From: JAPULR01 sp963665075
GTDB taxonomy: Bacteria; Chloroflexota; Dehalococcoidia; Lucifugimonadales; GCA-2712585
Direction of reading: 5' to 3'
Length of the DNA: 64,000 nucleotides
Assembly: GCA_963665075.1 (NCBI GenBank)
Contig: OY762063.1
Location: 620,001-684,000 of the forward strand
Below the pieces are notes generated by a model that did no database searches, was not told the origin of the DNA, and was given only the letters and a program-made list of their open reading frames with translations. Shown piece after piece: positions 27,402 to 36,722 of this stretch (its first letter is position 1; the number at the start of each line of letters is the position of its first letter). Position numbers and translations under genes: made by a program.

Positions 27402-28289
27402 CTACGGATAGTTCTCCAACCACCAGCGGGCAATGTCTATCCTGCGGGCGAACCAGACGTTGGGCTGGGACGTGGCGTACTCCAGAAACTGGCGCAGCCC
27501 CGCCGCGCGGGAGGGCTTGCCGATGATGCGGCAGTGCAGCCCGACGGACATCATCTTGGGGTGCGTCGCCCCTTCCTTATATAGGAGGTCGAAAGTCCCC
27601 CGCGCCACGTGGTGGAAGTGCTCCGGCATGGTCATGCCGCCGCGCCAGAATTTCGTGTCGTTCACCTCCAGCGAGTACGGAATCACCAGCCACTTCTTGC
27701 CGTTCACGTTGGTGTAGTAGGGCAGGTCGTCGTTGTAGGAGTTGCAATCGTAGATGAAGCCGCCTTCTTCCACCACAAGCTCCCGCGTGTTGACGCTGGG
27801 CCCATAGCGGCAATACCAACCCAGGGGTCGCTGGCCCGTGGTCCGTTCGATGGACTCGACGGCGTTCCGAATCGCCTCCCGTTCCTCATCCTTGCTCATG
27901 CGGAAATACTCCTCCCACCTGTTGCCGTGGCCGAAGACCTCGTGTCCGCGCGCCGTTATCTCCCGCGCCACGTCCGGGTTGCGCTCCAACGCCAGAGCGC
28001 AGCAGTAGAACGTCGCCTTGACGTTGAACTCGTCCAGGATGTTCATAATCCGCCACACCCCTACGCGGCTGCCGTATTCGAAGAAGGACTCGTTGGCCAG
28101 ATCCCGTTCGCCAACCGGCACCGGCGAAGGCACCTCCCCCATCGACTCCCCGTGGGCGTCGCCGTCGAGCAGCGAATACTCGGAGCCTTCCTCGTAGTTG
28201 ACCACCACCGAAACGGCGATTTTCGCGTCGTTGGGCCACTGAATCACCGGCGGATTGGGGCCGTATCCAACAAAGTCTCTCTCTTCCAT
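27402..28289 (-). CDS. Polysaccharide-deacetylase-fold hydrolase, PuuE/allantoinase-like
   Basis: A 295-residue NodB-fold hydrolase of the branch that includes PuuE-type allantoinases and imidases. Marks are VVVNYEEGSEYS, RVGVWRIMNILDEF, KATFYCCALALERNP, GHEVFGHGNRWEE (metal His region) and SVGLHCRIIGKPSRA. It probably hydrolyses a cyclic amide or ureide rather than chitin. I use ATG 28289, which has GGAG 9 bases before it; ATG 28307 and 28352 are in frame. Its neighbours are two binding lipoprotein genes, one convergent in theme, suggesting uptake and cleavage of a nitrogenous substrate. Confidence 0.85.
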   Translation of the reverse strand: MEERDFVGYGPNPPVIQWPNDAKIAVSVVVNYEEGSEYSLLDGDAHGESMGEVPSPVPVGERDLANESFFEYGSRVGVWRIMNILDEFNVKATFYCCALALERNPDVAREITARGHEVFGHGNRWEEYFRMSKDEEREAIRNAVESIERTTGQRPLGWYCRYGPSVNTRELVVEEGGFIYDCNSYNDDLPYYTNVNGKKWLVIPYSLEVNDTKFWRGGMTMPEHFHHVARGTFDLLYKEGATHPKMMSVGLHCRIIGKPSRAAGLRQFLEYATSQPNVWFARRIDIARWWLENYP

Positions 28290-28441
28290 CAGCGCATCTC
28301 CTATCATTGTTCGGGCTTGATTCAGTATACAGCAGATTCGGCAACATTCCATTTGCCTTTTTCAATCCGACAACTTAAACTAGCCCTTGCGCTCAACCCA
28401 ACCCGGTTGAGCCAACGCAAACCTCCCAGGAGGCGAATTCA

Positions 28442-30367
28442 ATGAGAATCTTCCCATCCGCGAAAATCTTCCTGCTGCTGGCGATGGTCGTTTTGGCGAC
28501 GGCCATAATCGTCGCTTGCGGCGATGACGCTGCGGACGAGCCCGCGCCCGCGGCGACGCCCGCCGCGCCGGCTCCGCAGCCAACCCCGGCCCCGACGGCT
28601 ATGCCGGCCACACCGGCGCCAACGGCCATGCCCGCGACGCCAACGGCTATGCCGGCTACACCGGCGCCGACGGCCAGGCCCGCTCCGCCGCCGACCGCCA
28701 TGCCCACGCCAACCGGCCCCACCCGAGTAATCGTCCCGCCCACGGCGGCGCCCGCGGCTACGCCGGTTCCCACGGCGATGGCGCCCAAGGTTCCCGTGCA
28801 ATCCAGGCTGAGGGTCGCCATTCCGCCGCCCCAGTACCAGTCGCTCGCCATGTTCGACAGCGTCGAAGGCATCCTGCCCAACATGGAGCACGTCGTAGGC
28901 GTCGACTCCGAAACGGGCGTGGTTGACTTCAGCAGGCTCGCCGAGGAGTGGAGCATGTCCGACGACGGCACCGTCTGGAACTTCAAGCTCCGCGAGGGCA
29001 TCCCCTTCCATACAGCCCCCGACTTCAACGGAGGAGAGTTGACTGCCCTGGACGTGATTGAAACCCTTCAGGTTCTCGGCTCCGACCTCTCCAACCGGCC
29101 TACCATCTGGACCAACTTCGGCGTCGAGAACTCCAACTTCGACGCCGTCGGGCGGTACGAACTGAACTGGATACTGAACGGCCCCGCTGCGGACATTGCC
29201 AACTGGCTCAGCCCGCAAACCCCCTCCGGCGTCATCAGTTCCGCCTACTTCAGGGCAAAGGGCGAGCAGGGCTACCTCACCCACCCCGTCGGCACCGGCC
29301 CGTTCAAGTTCAGCGAAGTCACCTTCGGACAGTACCTCCGCTACGAGCGGGTGGAAGACCACTGGCGGAAGACTTCCGAGTTCCCCGAACTCGAATACCT
29401 CTTCGGCCCTGAAGACGCCACCCGTCTCGCCATGCTTCTGGCCCAGGAAGTGCACATCGCCGACGTTCCGCGCGCGCTTCTTCCCGAGGCCGCCCAGCGA
29501 GGCTTCGTCGTCGTCACCGGCTCACGGCCGGGCATGACCGTCTTCGTCTTCATCGGCGGCCAGTACTACGACGGCGAAAGGACGTACCTGGCAGGCCCGA
29601 AGAAGGGCCAGACGGAACCCGTCGCCCCCGGCTACGACCCCACCGATCCCTTCCGGGACGTGCGGGTGCGGAAGGCCCTGAACCTGGCCATCAACAAGGA
29701 AGAGATAATCGACACCTTCTGGGGAGCGGCGGCCATACCGCAGGCCCAGTTCAGCCTCACCCCCAACCACCCCGATCACAAGGCTGAATGGACGCCTTAT
29801 CCCTACGACCCGGACGAAGCCCGTCGCCTGCTGGTCGAGGCCGGCTACGAAGACGGCTTCGAGTTCGACTTCCAGACGGCCAAGGTCAGCGGCGTGCCGG
29901 AAGTGCCGGAAGTCGCGGAGGTCATCACCCAATACTGGTCGGAAGTGGGCCTCACGCCCAAGCTGCTGGAGCTCGGCTCCTTCAGCCAGATCCGCTCCCT
30001 GTACCGGGCGCGCGACATCGGACGCTACGCCTACCCCGTCCGCTACAGCATCAACCGCTTCGGCACCAACACCTGCTACCCCATGAGCAACGTGGCCGGC
30101 GGCTGCGGCTCTCCCCAGTGGGAGTACGACGACCTGGACCAGATTTTCATCAATCTGCGTAACGCCGTTCAGCCCGATGAGATCAGGCGCTTGACCCACG
30201 AGATGGGAGACTACCTGTACAACAACTACATCATCATTCCCATCGCCTTCCTGTTCCCGCAGGCGGCCTACGACCCGGGCGTCATAGCCGATCCCGGTTT
30301 CGCTCGATACATGGTTGACCAGGGTCCGACGGAGGGATTGGAATACACCGTGCCCGTGTATCAGTAG
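28442..30367 (+). CDS. Oligopeptide-type ABC substrate-binding lipoprotein (family 5), third
   Basis: A 641-residue SBP_bac_5 protein. The signal ends in ATAIIVAC (lipobox), followed by a low-complexity linker of repeated PTAMPATPA units, then the binding domain with EWSMSDDGTVWNFKLREGIPF, HPVGTGPFKFSEV, ERVEDHWRKTSEFPE and VRKALNLAINKEEI. AGGAGG precedes the ATG. A strong terminator follows, so it is probably monocistronic. As with the other three, no permease gene is adjacent. Confidence 0.92.
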   Translation: MRIFPSAKIFLLLAMVVLATAIIVACGDDAADEPAPAATPAAPAPQPTPAPTAMPATPAPTAMPATPTAMPATPAPTARPAPPPTAMPTPTGPTRVIVPPTAAPAATPVPTAMAPKVPVQSRLRVAIPPPQYQSLAMFDSVEGILPNMEHVVGVDSETGVVDFSRLAEEWSMSDDGTVWNFKLREGIPFHTAPDFNGGELTALDVIETLQVLGSDLSNRPTIWTNFGVENSNFDAVGRYELNWILNGPAADIANWLSPQTPSGVISSAYFRAKGEQGYLTHPVGTGPFKFSEVTFGQYLRYERVEDHWRKTSEFPELEYLFGPEDATRLAMLLAQEVHIADVPRALLPEAAQRGFVVVTGSRPGMTVFVFIGGQYYDGERTYLAGPKKGQTEPVAPGYDPTDPFRDVRVRKALNLAINKEEIIDTFWGAAAIPQAQFSLTPNHPDHKAEWTPYPYDPDEARRLLVEAGYEDGFEFDFQTAKVSGVPEVPEVAEVITQYWSEVGLTPKLLELGSFSQIRSLYRARDIGRYAYPVRYSINRFGTNTCYPMSNVAGGCGSPQWEYDDLDQIFINLRNAVQPDEIRRLTHEMGDYLYNNYIIIPIAFLFPQAAYDPGVIADPGFARYMVDQGPTEGLEYTVPVYQ

Positions 30368-30395
30368 CGGCGATAGACCATAGTTGACCCTGACC

Positions 30396-30432
30396 GAGGC
30401 CCCTTCCAGCGCGGAGGGGCCTCGACTTTTTC
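30396..30432 (+). terminator. Rho-independent terminator
   Basis: GC-rich stem GAGGCCCCTTCC (30396-30407) pairing with GGAGGGGCCTC (30413-30423), followed by GACTTTTTC. It ends the third binding lipoprotein transcript about 30 bases after its stop. Confidence 0.85.
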
Positions 30433-30453
30433 ACGAAAGGAGAGCGTAGGCTT

Positions 30454-31920
30454 TTGAACAATCCCCCACATCATCCTGCACAGCTCCCATGTCATTCTGA
30501 ACGAAGTGAAGAATCCCCATCCCCCAACCGTAACCTTTGCTTTCTAACCATCACGGAAGCGGCGAACCTGTTTCGCAGCCACAAGCTCTCCCCCATAGAA
30601 TTGACCCAGGCCCAGCTGGACGCCATCGACCGGCTTGACCCAACCCTTCGCACCTATGTAACCCTTCTGCCCGAACGGGCCATGTCCCAAGCCCGCCGCG
30701 CCGAAACCGAGATGAACCGCGGCGACTTTCACGGCCCCCTCCACGGCATCCCTTACGCCCTCAAAGACCTCTTCTACACCAAGGGAGTCACCACCGAGGC
30801 CCACTCCAAGGTCATGGAGGGATTCACCCCCAACTATGACGCCCATGCGGTGACGCGCTTGAACGACGCCGGCGGCATCCTGCTGGGCAAGCAGGCGATG
30901 GGTGAATTCGCCGTCGGCGCGCTGGAAACAAAGCTGTATCCCAGGCCGCGCAACCCGTGGAATCTCGCCTACGACACAGGCGGCTCCAGCAGCGGCTCGG
31001 CGGCTTCCGTCGCCGCGGGGCTGGCTATGATGTCTCTCGGCACCGACACCGGCGGCAGCATCCGCGGCCCTGCCTCGAACTGCGGCGTCGTTGGGCTGAA
31101 ACCCACCTACGGACGCTTCAGCCGCCACGGCGTCGTCCCCCTCAGCTGGTCCCTCGACCACTGCGGCCCTCTGACTCGCACGGTGGAAGACGCCGCCCTG
31201 GTCCTGCAAGCCATCGCCGATCACGACCCCCGCGACCCCACCAGCAGCGCTCATCCTGTCTCCAACTACGCCGCAGCCCTCACCGGCGACGTGCGCGGTC
31301 TCGCCATCGGCGTGCCGCTCAGCTTCTTCGCCGACAGCGACGTGGACGCGGACCCGCAGATACTGACCGCCTTCGATGAAGCAATGAAGGTCTTTGAAGG
31401 CTTGGGCGTTCACCTTCGAGAGATAGACGTCCCCTCCCTCCGCTACTACCGCATGGCCCACACGACAATCATGCTTTCGGAAGCCTACTCAATCCACCGC
31501 AAGAACCTCGTCCAACGCGCCGACGACTACGCCTCCTCCACCTGGAACCACCTTGCCTCCGGCGCGGCCTTCACCGCGGCCGACTACATCCAGGCCCAGC
31601 GAATCCGAAGCCGCATGAGGCAGGAATTTCACGCCATCCTGAAGGACGTGGACGTCATTGTCCTTCCTACGAGCCACAAGACCGCCTGGCCCATCGGCGG
31701 AGGCGACGCGGTTGGGACTCTCGAACCCCAGAACTTCCGGGCCTGCTTCGACATGACGGGAATGCCCGCAATCACCCTCCCGTGCGGCTTCACCCAGGAA
31801 GGGCTGCCCATCGGCCTCCAACTGGCCGGCCGCTCTTTCGACGAAGCAACCGTCCTGCGCGCCGCCCACGCCTACGAGCAGGCCACCCCGTGGCATCGGC
31901 AAAGGCCCGCCCATGTCTGA
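30454..31920 (+). CDS. Amidase-signature hydrolase (GatA-like), second paralogue
   Basis: A 488-residue amidase-signature enzyme. The catalytic Lys lies in YALKDLFYTKG, and the signature GGSSSGSAASVAAG and DTGGSIRGPASNCG carry the cis-Ser and nucleophile Ser. The start is TTG at 30454, preceded by AGGAGA. Family homology begins only at about residue 30 (FLTITEAANLFRS). Residues 10-24 are read from a dispersed repeat (30489-30520) and give the fragment CHSERSEESPS, so the N-terminus seems to have been recruited from repeat DNA. No gatB or gatC is nearby; the substrate is unknown. Confidence 0.88.
   Translation: MNNPPHHPAQLPCHSERSEESPSPNRNLCFLTITEAANLFRSHKLSPIELTQAQLDAIDRLDPTLRTYVTLLPERAMSQARRAETEMNRGDFHGPLHGIPYALKDLFYTKGVTTEAHSKVMEGFTPNYDAHAVTRLNDAGGILLGKQAMGEFAVGALETKLYPRPRNPWNLAYDTGGSSSGSAASVAAGLAMMSLGTDTGGSIRGPASNCGVVGLKPTYGRFSRHGVVPLSWSLDHCGPLTRTVEDAALVLQAIADHDPRDPTSSAHPVSNYAAALTGDVRGLAIGVPLSFFADSDVDADPQILTAFDEAMKVFEGLGVHLREIDVPSLRYYRMAHTTIMLSEAYSIHRKNLVQRADDYASSTWNHLASGAAFTAADYIQAQRIRSRMRQEFHAILKDVDVIVLPTSHKTAWPIGGGDAVGTLEPQNFRACFDMTGMPAITLPCGFTQEGLPIGLQLAGRSFDEATVLRAAHAYEQATPWHRQRPAHV
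30489..30520. repeat. Dispersed repeat overlapping the amidase N-terminus, copy 4
   Basis: The word ATGTCATTCTGAACGAAGTG followed by AAGAATCCCC is the type of dispersed element seen in the intergenic copies (compare TTCATTCTGAGCTTGTCG at 19459). Here it lies inside the reading frame. Confidence 0.55.
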
Positions 31921-32010
31921 GCGTCCCTTTCCGCCACCACTCGTCGGGACAACTTGAATATGGACGCTAGTCCGGGATACACTGGGATCAGTTTATGGAG
32001 GGAGCAAGCG

Positions 32011-32595
32011 ATGACCACTCAGGAAAATGTCGTCCAGCGCCTTAACGACATGAGCGATACGATGAACACAGTCACCGCAACCCAGCACTTGTTGATAGAG
32101 CTTCTGACTAACAGTCAGGAACAGTTGAAAGCTATACGGGAAGACCAGAAAACACATAGGGAAGAGTTGCGGGTTCAGCAGGAAGATTTGAAAACGCATA
32201 GGGAAGAGTTGCGGATTCAGAAGGAAGATTTGAAAACGCATAGGGAGGAGTTGCGGGTTCAGAAGGAACAGCTGACAGCTATACGGCAAGACCAGAAAGC
32301 ACAGCAGAAACAGTTGATAGTTCTGCGGGAAGATCATAACGCGCAGATGGCAGTTCTGCGGGAAGATCATAACGCGCAGATGGCAGCTATACGGCAAGAC
32401 CAGAAAGCGCTTCATAAACAGTTAATAGCTCTGCGAGAAGACCACAACGCGCAGATGACAGTTCTGCGGGAAGACCTCAAAACTCATCGGGGAGAGTTAA
32501 AGGAAGTGCGCCGGTTCAACCAGCAGACCCGGCGAATGTGGATACTGATAGCGCGAAAGATGGACTGGCTGGAGGAAGACGAAGACTTCGACTAA
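32011..32595 (+). CDS. Coiled-coil repeat protein, first of a tandem pair
   Basis: A 194-residue, highly charged protein. Residues about 45-165 are coiled coil, made of 14-residue units (REELRVQQEDLKTH) coded by 42-bp DNA repeats at 32161-32287, then 11-residue units (VLREDHNAQMA) coded by 33-bp repeats at 32320-32352 and 32353-32385. The C-terminus is a conserved short tail (RRFNQQTRRMWILIARKMDWL) ending in acidic residues. GGAGG before ATG 32011 sets the start. I do not recognise the family. The next gene is a shorter homologue with the same tail. Confidence 0.75.
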   Translation: MTTQENVVQRLNDMSDTMNTVTATQHLLIELLTNSQEQLKAIREDQKTHREELRVQQEDLKTHREELRIQKEDLKTHREELRVQKEQLTAIRQDQKAQQKQLIVLREDHNAQMAVLREDHNAQMAAIRQDQKALHKQLIALREDHNAQMTVLREDLKTHRGELKEVRRFNQQTRRMWILIARKMDWLEEDEDFD

Positions 32596-32771
32596 TCGAG
32601 TGTTCTTCTCCACGTTTGCCTCATCCAACGTGGGGTACGCAAATGTCTGTCTCCCGCAAGCAGCTTGAATGCGGGCCGTGGTTCAGGATACATTACGATT
32701 AGCTAGCATGGGAGTATGCGAGATCACGTCATGAGGATGTCATCCAACGCCTTAACGACACGAGTGATACG

Positions 32772-33056
32772 ATGAACATAGCCAAAGCAACCCAACGCAT
32801 GGCGTTGGAGCTTCTGGCTAGACAACAAGGACATTTGGGTGCTATACGGGAGGACCGGATAACGCATCAGGAACAGCTGAATGTTATGCGGGAAGACCAT
32901 AACGCTCAGATGGCAGTTTTGCGGGAAGAACTTAAGCTCCATCGGGAAGAATTACAGGCAATGCATCGCTTCAACCAGCAGACCCGGCGGTTGTGGATTC
33001 TAATTGCCAGAAACATGAACTGGTTGGGGGAGGACGAAGAAGACTACTTCGATTAA
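32772..33056 (+). CDS. Coiled-coil repeat protein, shorter tandem homologue
   Basis: A 94-residue homologue of the preceding gene with one of each repeat type (LREDHNAQMAVLREE) and the same tail (HRFNQQTRRLWILIARNMNWL). DNA similarity continues upstream of the ATG: codons matching the first gene's N-terminal part (VIQRLNDTSDTMN) are in frame. The equivalent of its start codon is disrupted, and a stop lies at 32700, so translation must begin at ATG 32772 or the gene is decaying. No good ribosome-binding site is seen there. Confidence 0.6.
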   Translation: MNIAKATQRMALELLARQQGHLGAIREDRITHQEQLNVMREDHNAQMAVLREELKLHREELQAMHRFNQQTRRLWILIARNMNWLGEDEEDYFD

Positions 33057-33116
33057 CGCGTAATCGCCCCGCGCCAAATCCCGCAAACGCACAACTCTGT
33101 CCGAGGCAAAAAAGAG

Positions 33117-33188
33117 AGCCAACGGTGGGAATCGAACCCACGACCTGCGGTTTACGAAACCGCTGCTCTGCCTCTGAGCTACGTTGGC
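33117..33188 (-). tRNA. tRNA-Thr(CGT)
   Basis: Acceptor stem GCCAACG/CGTTGGC, anticodon stem GCGGT/ACCGC with loop TTCGTAA (anticodon CGT, reading ACG), T-arm GGTTCGATTCC and discriminator T; 72 bases, no encoded CCA. Its first 10 bases are also the last codons and stop of otsA on the same strand, so it appears to be transcribed with otsA. Confidence 0.94.
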
Positions 33189-34711
33189 CCGGTGTCCGTC
33201 AGTCGCGCCAGCTCCTCAATCTGCGATACCAGCCAATGGCTGATGTCCTCCCGCCGGATGCTGTCCGCCAATTCCGTGGCGCGCCGCTTTCGTTCGTCAC
33301 CACCCATTGTAATCGCCTGATACATCGCTTGCATAGTGCCCTCCAGGTCCGACGGCGAGACCGTCAACGCCCCGTGCTTCAACTGCTGATGCGCCCCCGT
33401 CGTCTCCGATAGAATCAGCACCCCGTCCCTGGAATTCACCAGCGGCCCTTCCTTCGCCACCAGATTCATCCCGTCGATGACAGCGTTTATCAGCAGCGCG
33501 TCGTACACCTTCATGCCCGCGATGGCCTGGGTGTAGTTATTTTCGAAATAGGGCCTAACCGGCTGCCAGTCTTCGGTGCCGTACATGGAATTGATGTCGC
33601 CGATGATGCGACGGATGTCGTCCATGTACCGCTGGTACTGCCGGATGTGCGTCCGCGACGGAACAAGGAACGCCATGAACGACACCTTTCCGTGAAGCTC
33701 CGGGTAGCGCGCGAGCAGCAACTGAAAGGCCCGGAACCCCCGGATGACGTTCTTGCTAGGCTCCGCCCGGTCCACCCGAATTATCGCCTTCCCCTGCATC
33801 TCCGACCGCAGCCTGCGTTCGTAGTCCCGCGCCCGCGGCGAATCGGCGATGCGGATAATCTCATCCACGTTCACGGATATGGGGTAAGCCCGAACGTGAC
33901 ACGCCCTTCCGTCGTGATAGACCACCCGGTTATTGTGGTCAACCTCGTACTCCGGCAGAAACTCCTCGCAGGAATCCAGGAAATTCCGCACGTCGTCAAT
34001 CGACTGGAATCCCACCACGTCGGCGGCGACAAGACTGCGGCAGATCTGGTTGCGGATGTAGCTCGGCAACAGCTTCCAGTAGCGGGCCGCCGGCCACGGA
34101 ATGTGGGTGAAGTGCTGAATCGCCGCGTCCGGCAACCCCTCCCGAATCAACCCCGGCGCCAGGTACAGATGATAATCGTGGGTCATAACAATCGGAGGCT
34201 TGTCGCTCTGCAACCCCTCGTCTATCACCATCCGCGCCACGTTTTCGTTGACAGTCACGTAACCGTTGTTCCACGCGTCGTGCACGTTCGAGTCCACGTT
34301 GGGACTGTACGGCGAATTCCACATATAATGCTGCAAGAACCACAGCAGCGGATTGCAGAACACGTTGTAATACTTGTGATAAATGCGCCGCGCCGTGGAA
34401 ACGTACCGCACCTGCGCCCGCTGCCCCGGCAACTTCGACCGAATCTTCGCCCCCCGGCTCTCCGCCGCCACCCGCCTGTCCCCCTCCCCCATCGCCGTCG
34501 CCACCCACGTGAAATCCAGCATCCTCGTCAGAGAACTCAGCGCCGTAACCACCCCGCCGCTGCCCCTTCGCGCCTCCAACCGCCCGTCATAGCGGACGTA
34601 ATGCTCCACGGGGCCCCGGTTGCTGGCGAGAATCAAGGGGCGTTCGGAAAGCACCGTGCCGCACAACTCCCGCAGCCGTTCCCACTCTCCAGCGTGCCTT
34701 CCATCATCCAT
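33179..34711 (-). CDS. otsA: Trehalose-6-phosphate synthase family glycosyltransferase (GT20)
   Basis: A 510-residue GT20 enzyme transferring glucose from a nucleotide sugar to glucose-6-phosphate (or, in the GgpS branch, glycerol-3-phosphate), making an osmolyte precursor. Landmarks are ASNRGPVEH near the N-terminus, NGYVTVNENVA, MTHDYHLYLAPGL, VDRAEPSKN (phosphate/nucleotide-binding Arg and Lys) and DGMNLVAKEG near the C-terminus. No otsB phosphatase gene is adjacent. The stop codon lies inside the tRNA-Thr gene. A promoter is visible upstream, with a leader hairpin CTTCCCC...GGGGAAG at 34741-34762. Confidence 0.85.
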   Translation of the reverse strand: MDDGRHAGEWERLRELCGTVLSERPLILASNRGPVEHYVRYDGRLEARRGSGGVVTALSSLTRMLDFTWVATAMGEGDRRVAAESRGAKIRSKLPGQRAQVRYVSTARRIYHKYYNVFCNPLLWFLQHYMWNSPYSPNVDSNVHDAWNNGYVTVNENVARMVIDEGLQSDKPPIVMTHDYHLYLAPGLIREGLPDAAIQHFTHIPWPAARYWKLLPSYIRNQICRSLVAADVVGFQSIDDVRNFLDSCEEFLPEYEVDHNNRVVYHDGRACHVRAYPISVNVDEIIRIADSPRARDYERRLRSEMQGKAIIRVDRAEPSKNVIRGFRAFQLLLARYPELHGKVSFMAFLVPSRTHIRQYQRYMDDIRRIIGDINSMYGTEDWQPVRPYFENNYTQAIAGMKVYDALLINAVIDGMNLVAKEGPLVNSRDGVLILSETTGAHQQLKHGALTVSPSDLEGTMQAMYQAITMGGDERKRRATELADSIRREDISHWLVSQIEELARLTDTGPT

Positions 34712-34776
34712 AGCGCATCATAGCCCTATAACTTCATCGACTTCCCCGTCCTTGCGGGGAAGCGCCAATCCAGCGC

Positions 34777-34805
34777 AATCTAGCACCTGCCCCCAGGGTT
34801 GTCAA
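34777..34805 (-). promoter_or_regulatory. Promoter of otsA and tRNA-Thr
   Basis: On the minus strand, TTGACA (34800-34805) and TAGATT (34777-34782) with a 17-base spacer. It is back to back with the 16S promoter. Confidence 0.65.
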
Positions 34806-34835
34806 CTTGAGAATCCCAATCCACAATAACTGCGG

Positions 34836-34865
34836 TTGACATTCCCAAATCCCTTTATGTATAAT
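34836..34865 (+). promoter_or_regulatory. Promoter of the 16S rRNA gene
   Basis: Perfect TTGACA (34836-34841) and TATAAT (34860-34865) with an 18-base spacer, about 80 bases before the 16S 5' end. Confidence 0.88.
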
Positions 34866-34905
34866 CAGGCCAAGCCTCCCAATCGGAGGCCCTCAAATCC
34901 TTTAG

Positions 34906-34938
34906 CACCTTAACAGTTGGATAGTGGAAGGAAGTAAG
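34906..34938 (+). other. 5' arm of the pre-16S processing stem
   Basis: This 33-base arm pairs with 36605-36637; 29 of 33 positions are complementary, including an uninterrupted GGATAGTGGAAGGAAG block. The helix brackets the 16S gene and is the expected RNase III substrate. Confidence 0.88.
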
Positions 34939-34944
34939 GTAATT

Positions 34945-36459
<1,515 letters not shown>

Positions 36460-36604
36460 GGGAGCGCCAATCCGCCTAACAAACGGATTCACTCCCAGGT
36501 CGATCGGTGGGCGCCCTGCAAGTTGTCTAGGTCGAGCCAGGCTCCCGAAGCAGCAAACAGGGCCCTGAGAAAACCCGCCGTTTCAATCGGTAGCAACACA
36601 ACTT

Positions 36605-36637
36605 CTTGCTTCCTTCCACTATCCACAGGTTAAGGTG
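36605..36637 (+). other. 3' arm of the pre-16S processing stem
   Basis: Complement of 34906-34938, starting about 150 bases after the 16S 3' end and lying directly before the terminator. Confidence 0.88.
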
Positions 36638-36648
36638 TTTTGACGAAA

Positions 36649-36680
36649 AGAAGCCGGGCAACCCCCGGCTTCTTTCTTCT
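36649..36680 (+). terminator. Terminator of the 16S transcript
   Basis: Perfect 10-bp stem AGAAGCCGGG (36649-36658) with CCCGGCTTCT (36664-36673), followed by TTCTTCT. It shows that the transcript ends without a 23S gene. Confidence 0.88.
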
Positions 36681-36722
36681 ATAATAGGAGTGAAGGAACC
36701 TAATTCTTGGACAAAAGTGACA

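Noticed and set aside
32161..32385. Regularly spaced repeats that might suggest a CRISPR array
   Set aside because: The 42-bp and 33-bp units are contiguous without unique spacers and code for coiled coil in frame.
31993..32942. Minus-strand frames with repetitive hydrophobic sequence opposite the coiled-coil genes
   Set aside because: They mirror the repeats of the plus-strand genes, which have a ribosome-binding site and heptad pattern.
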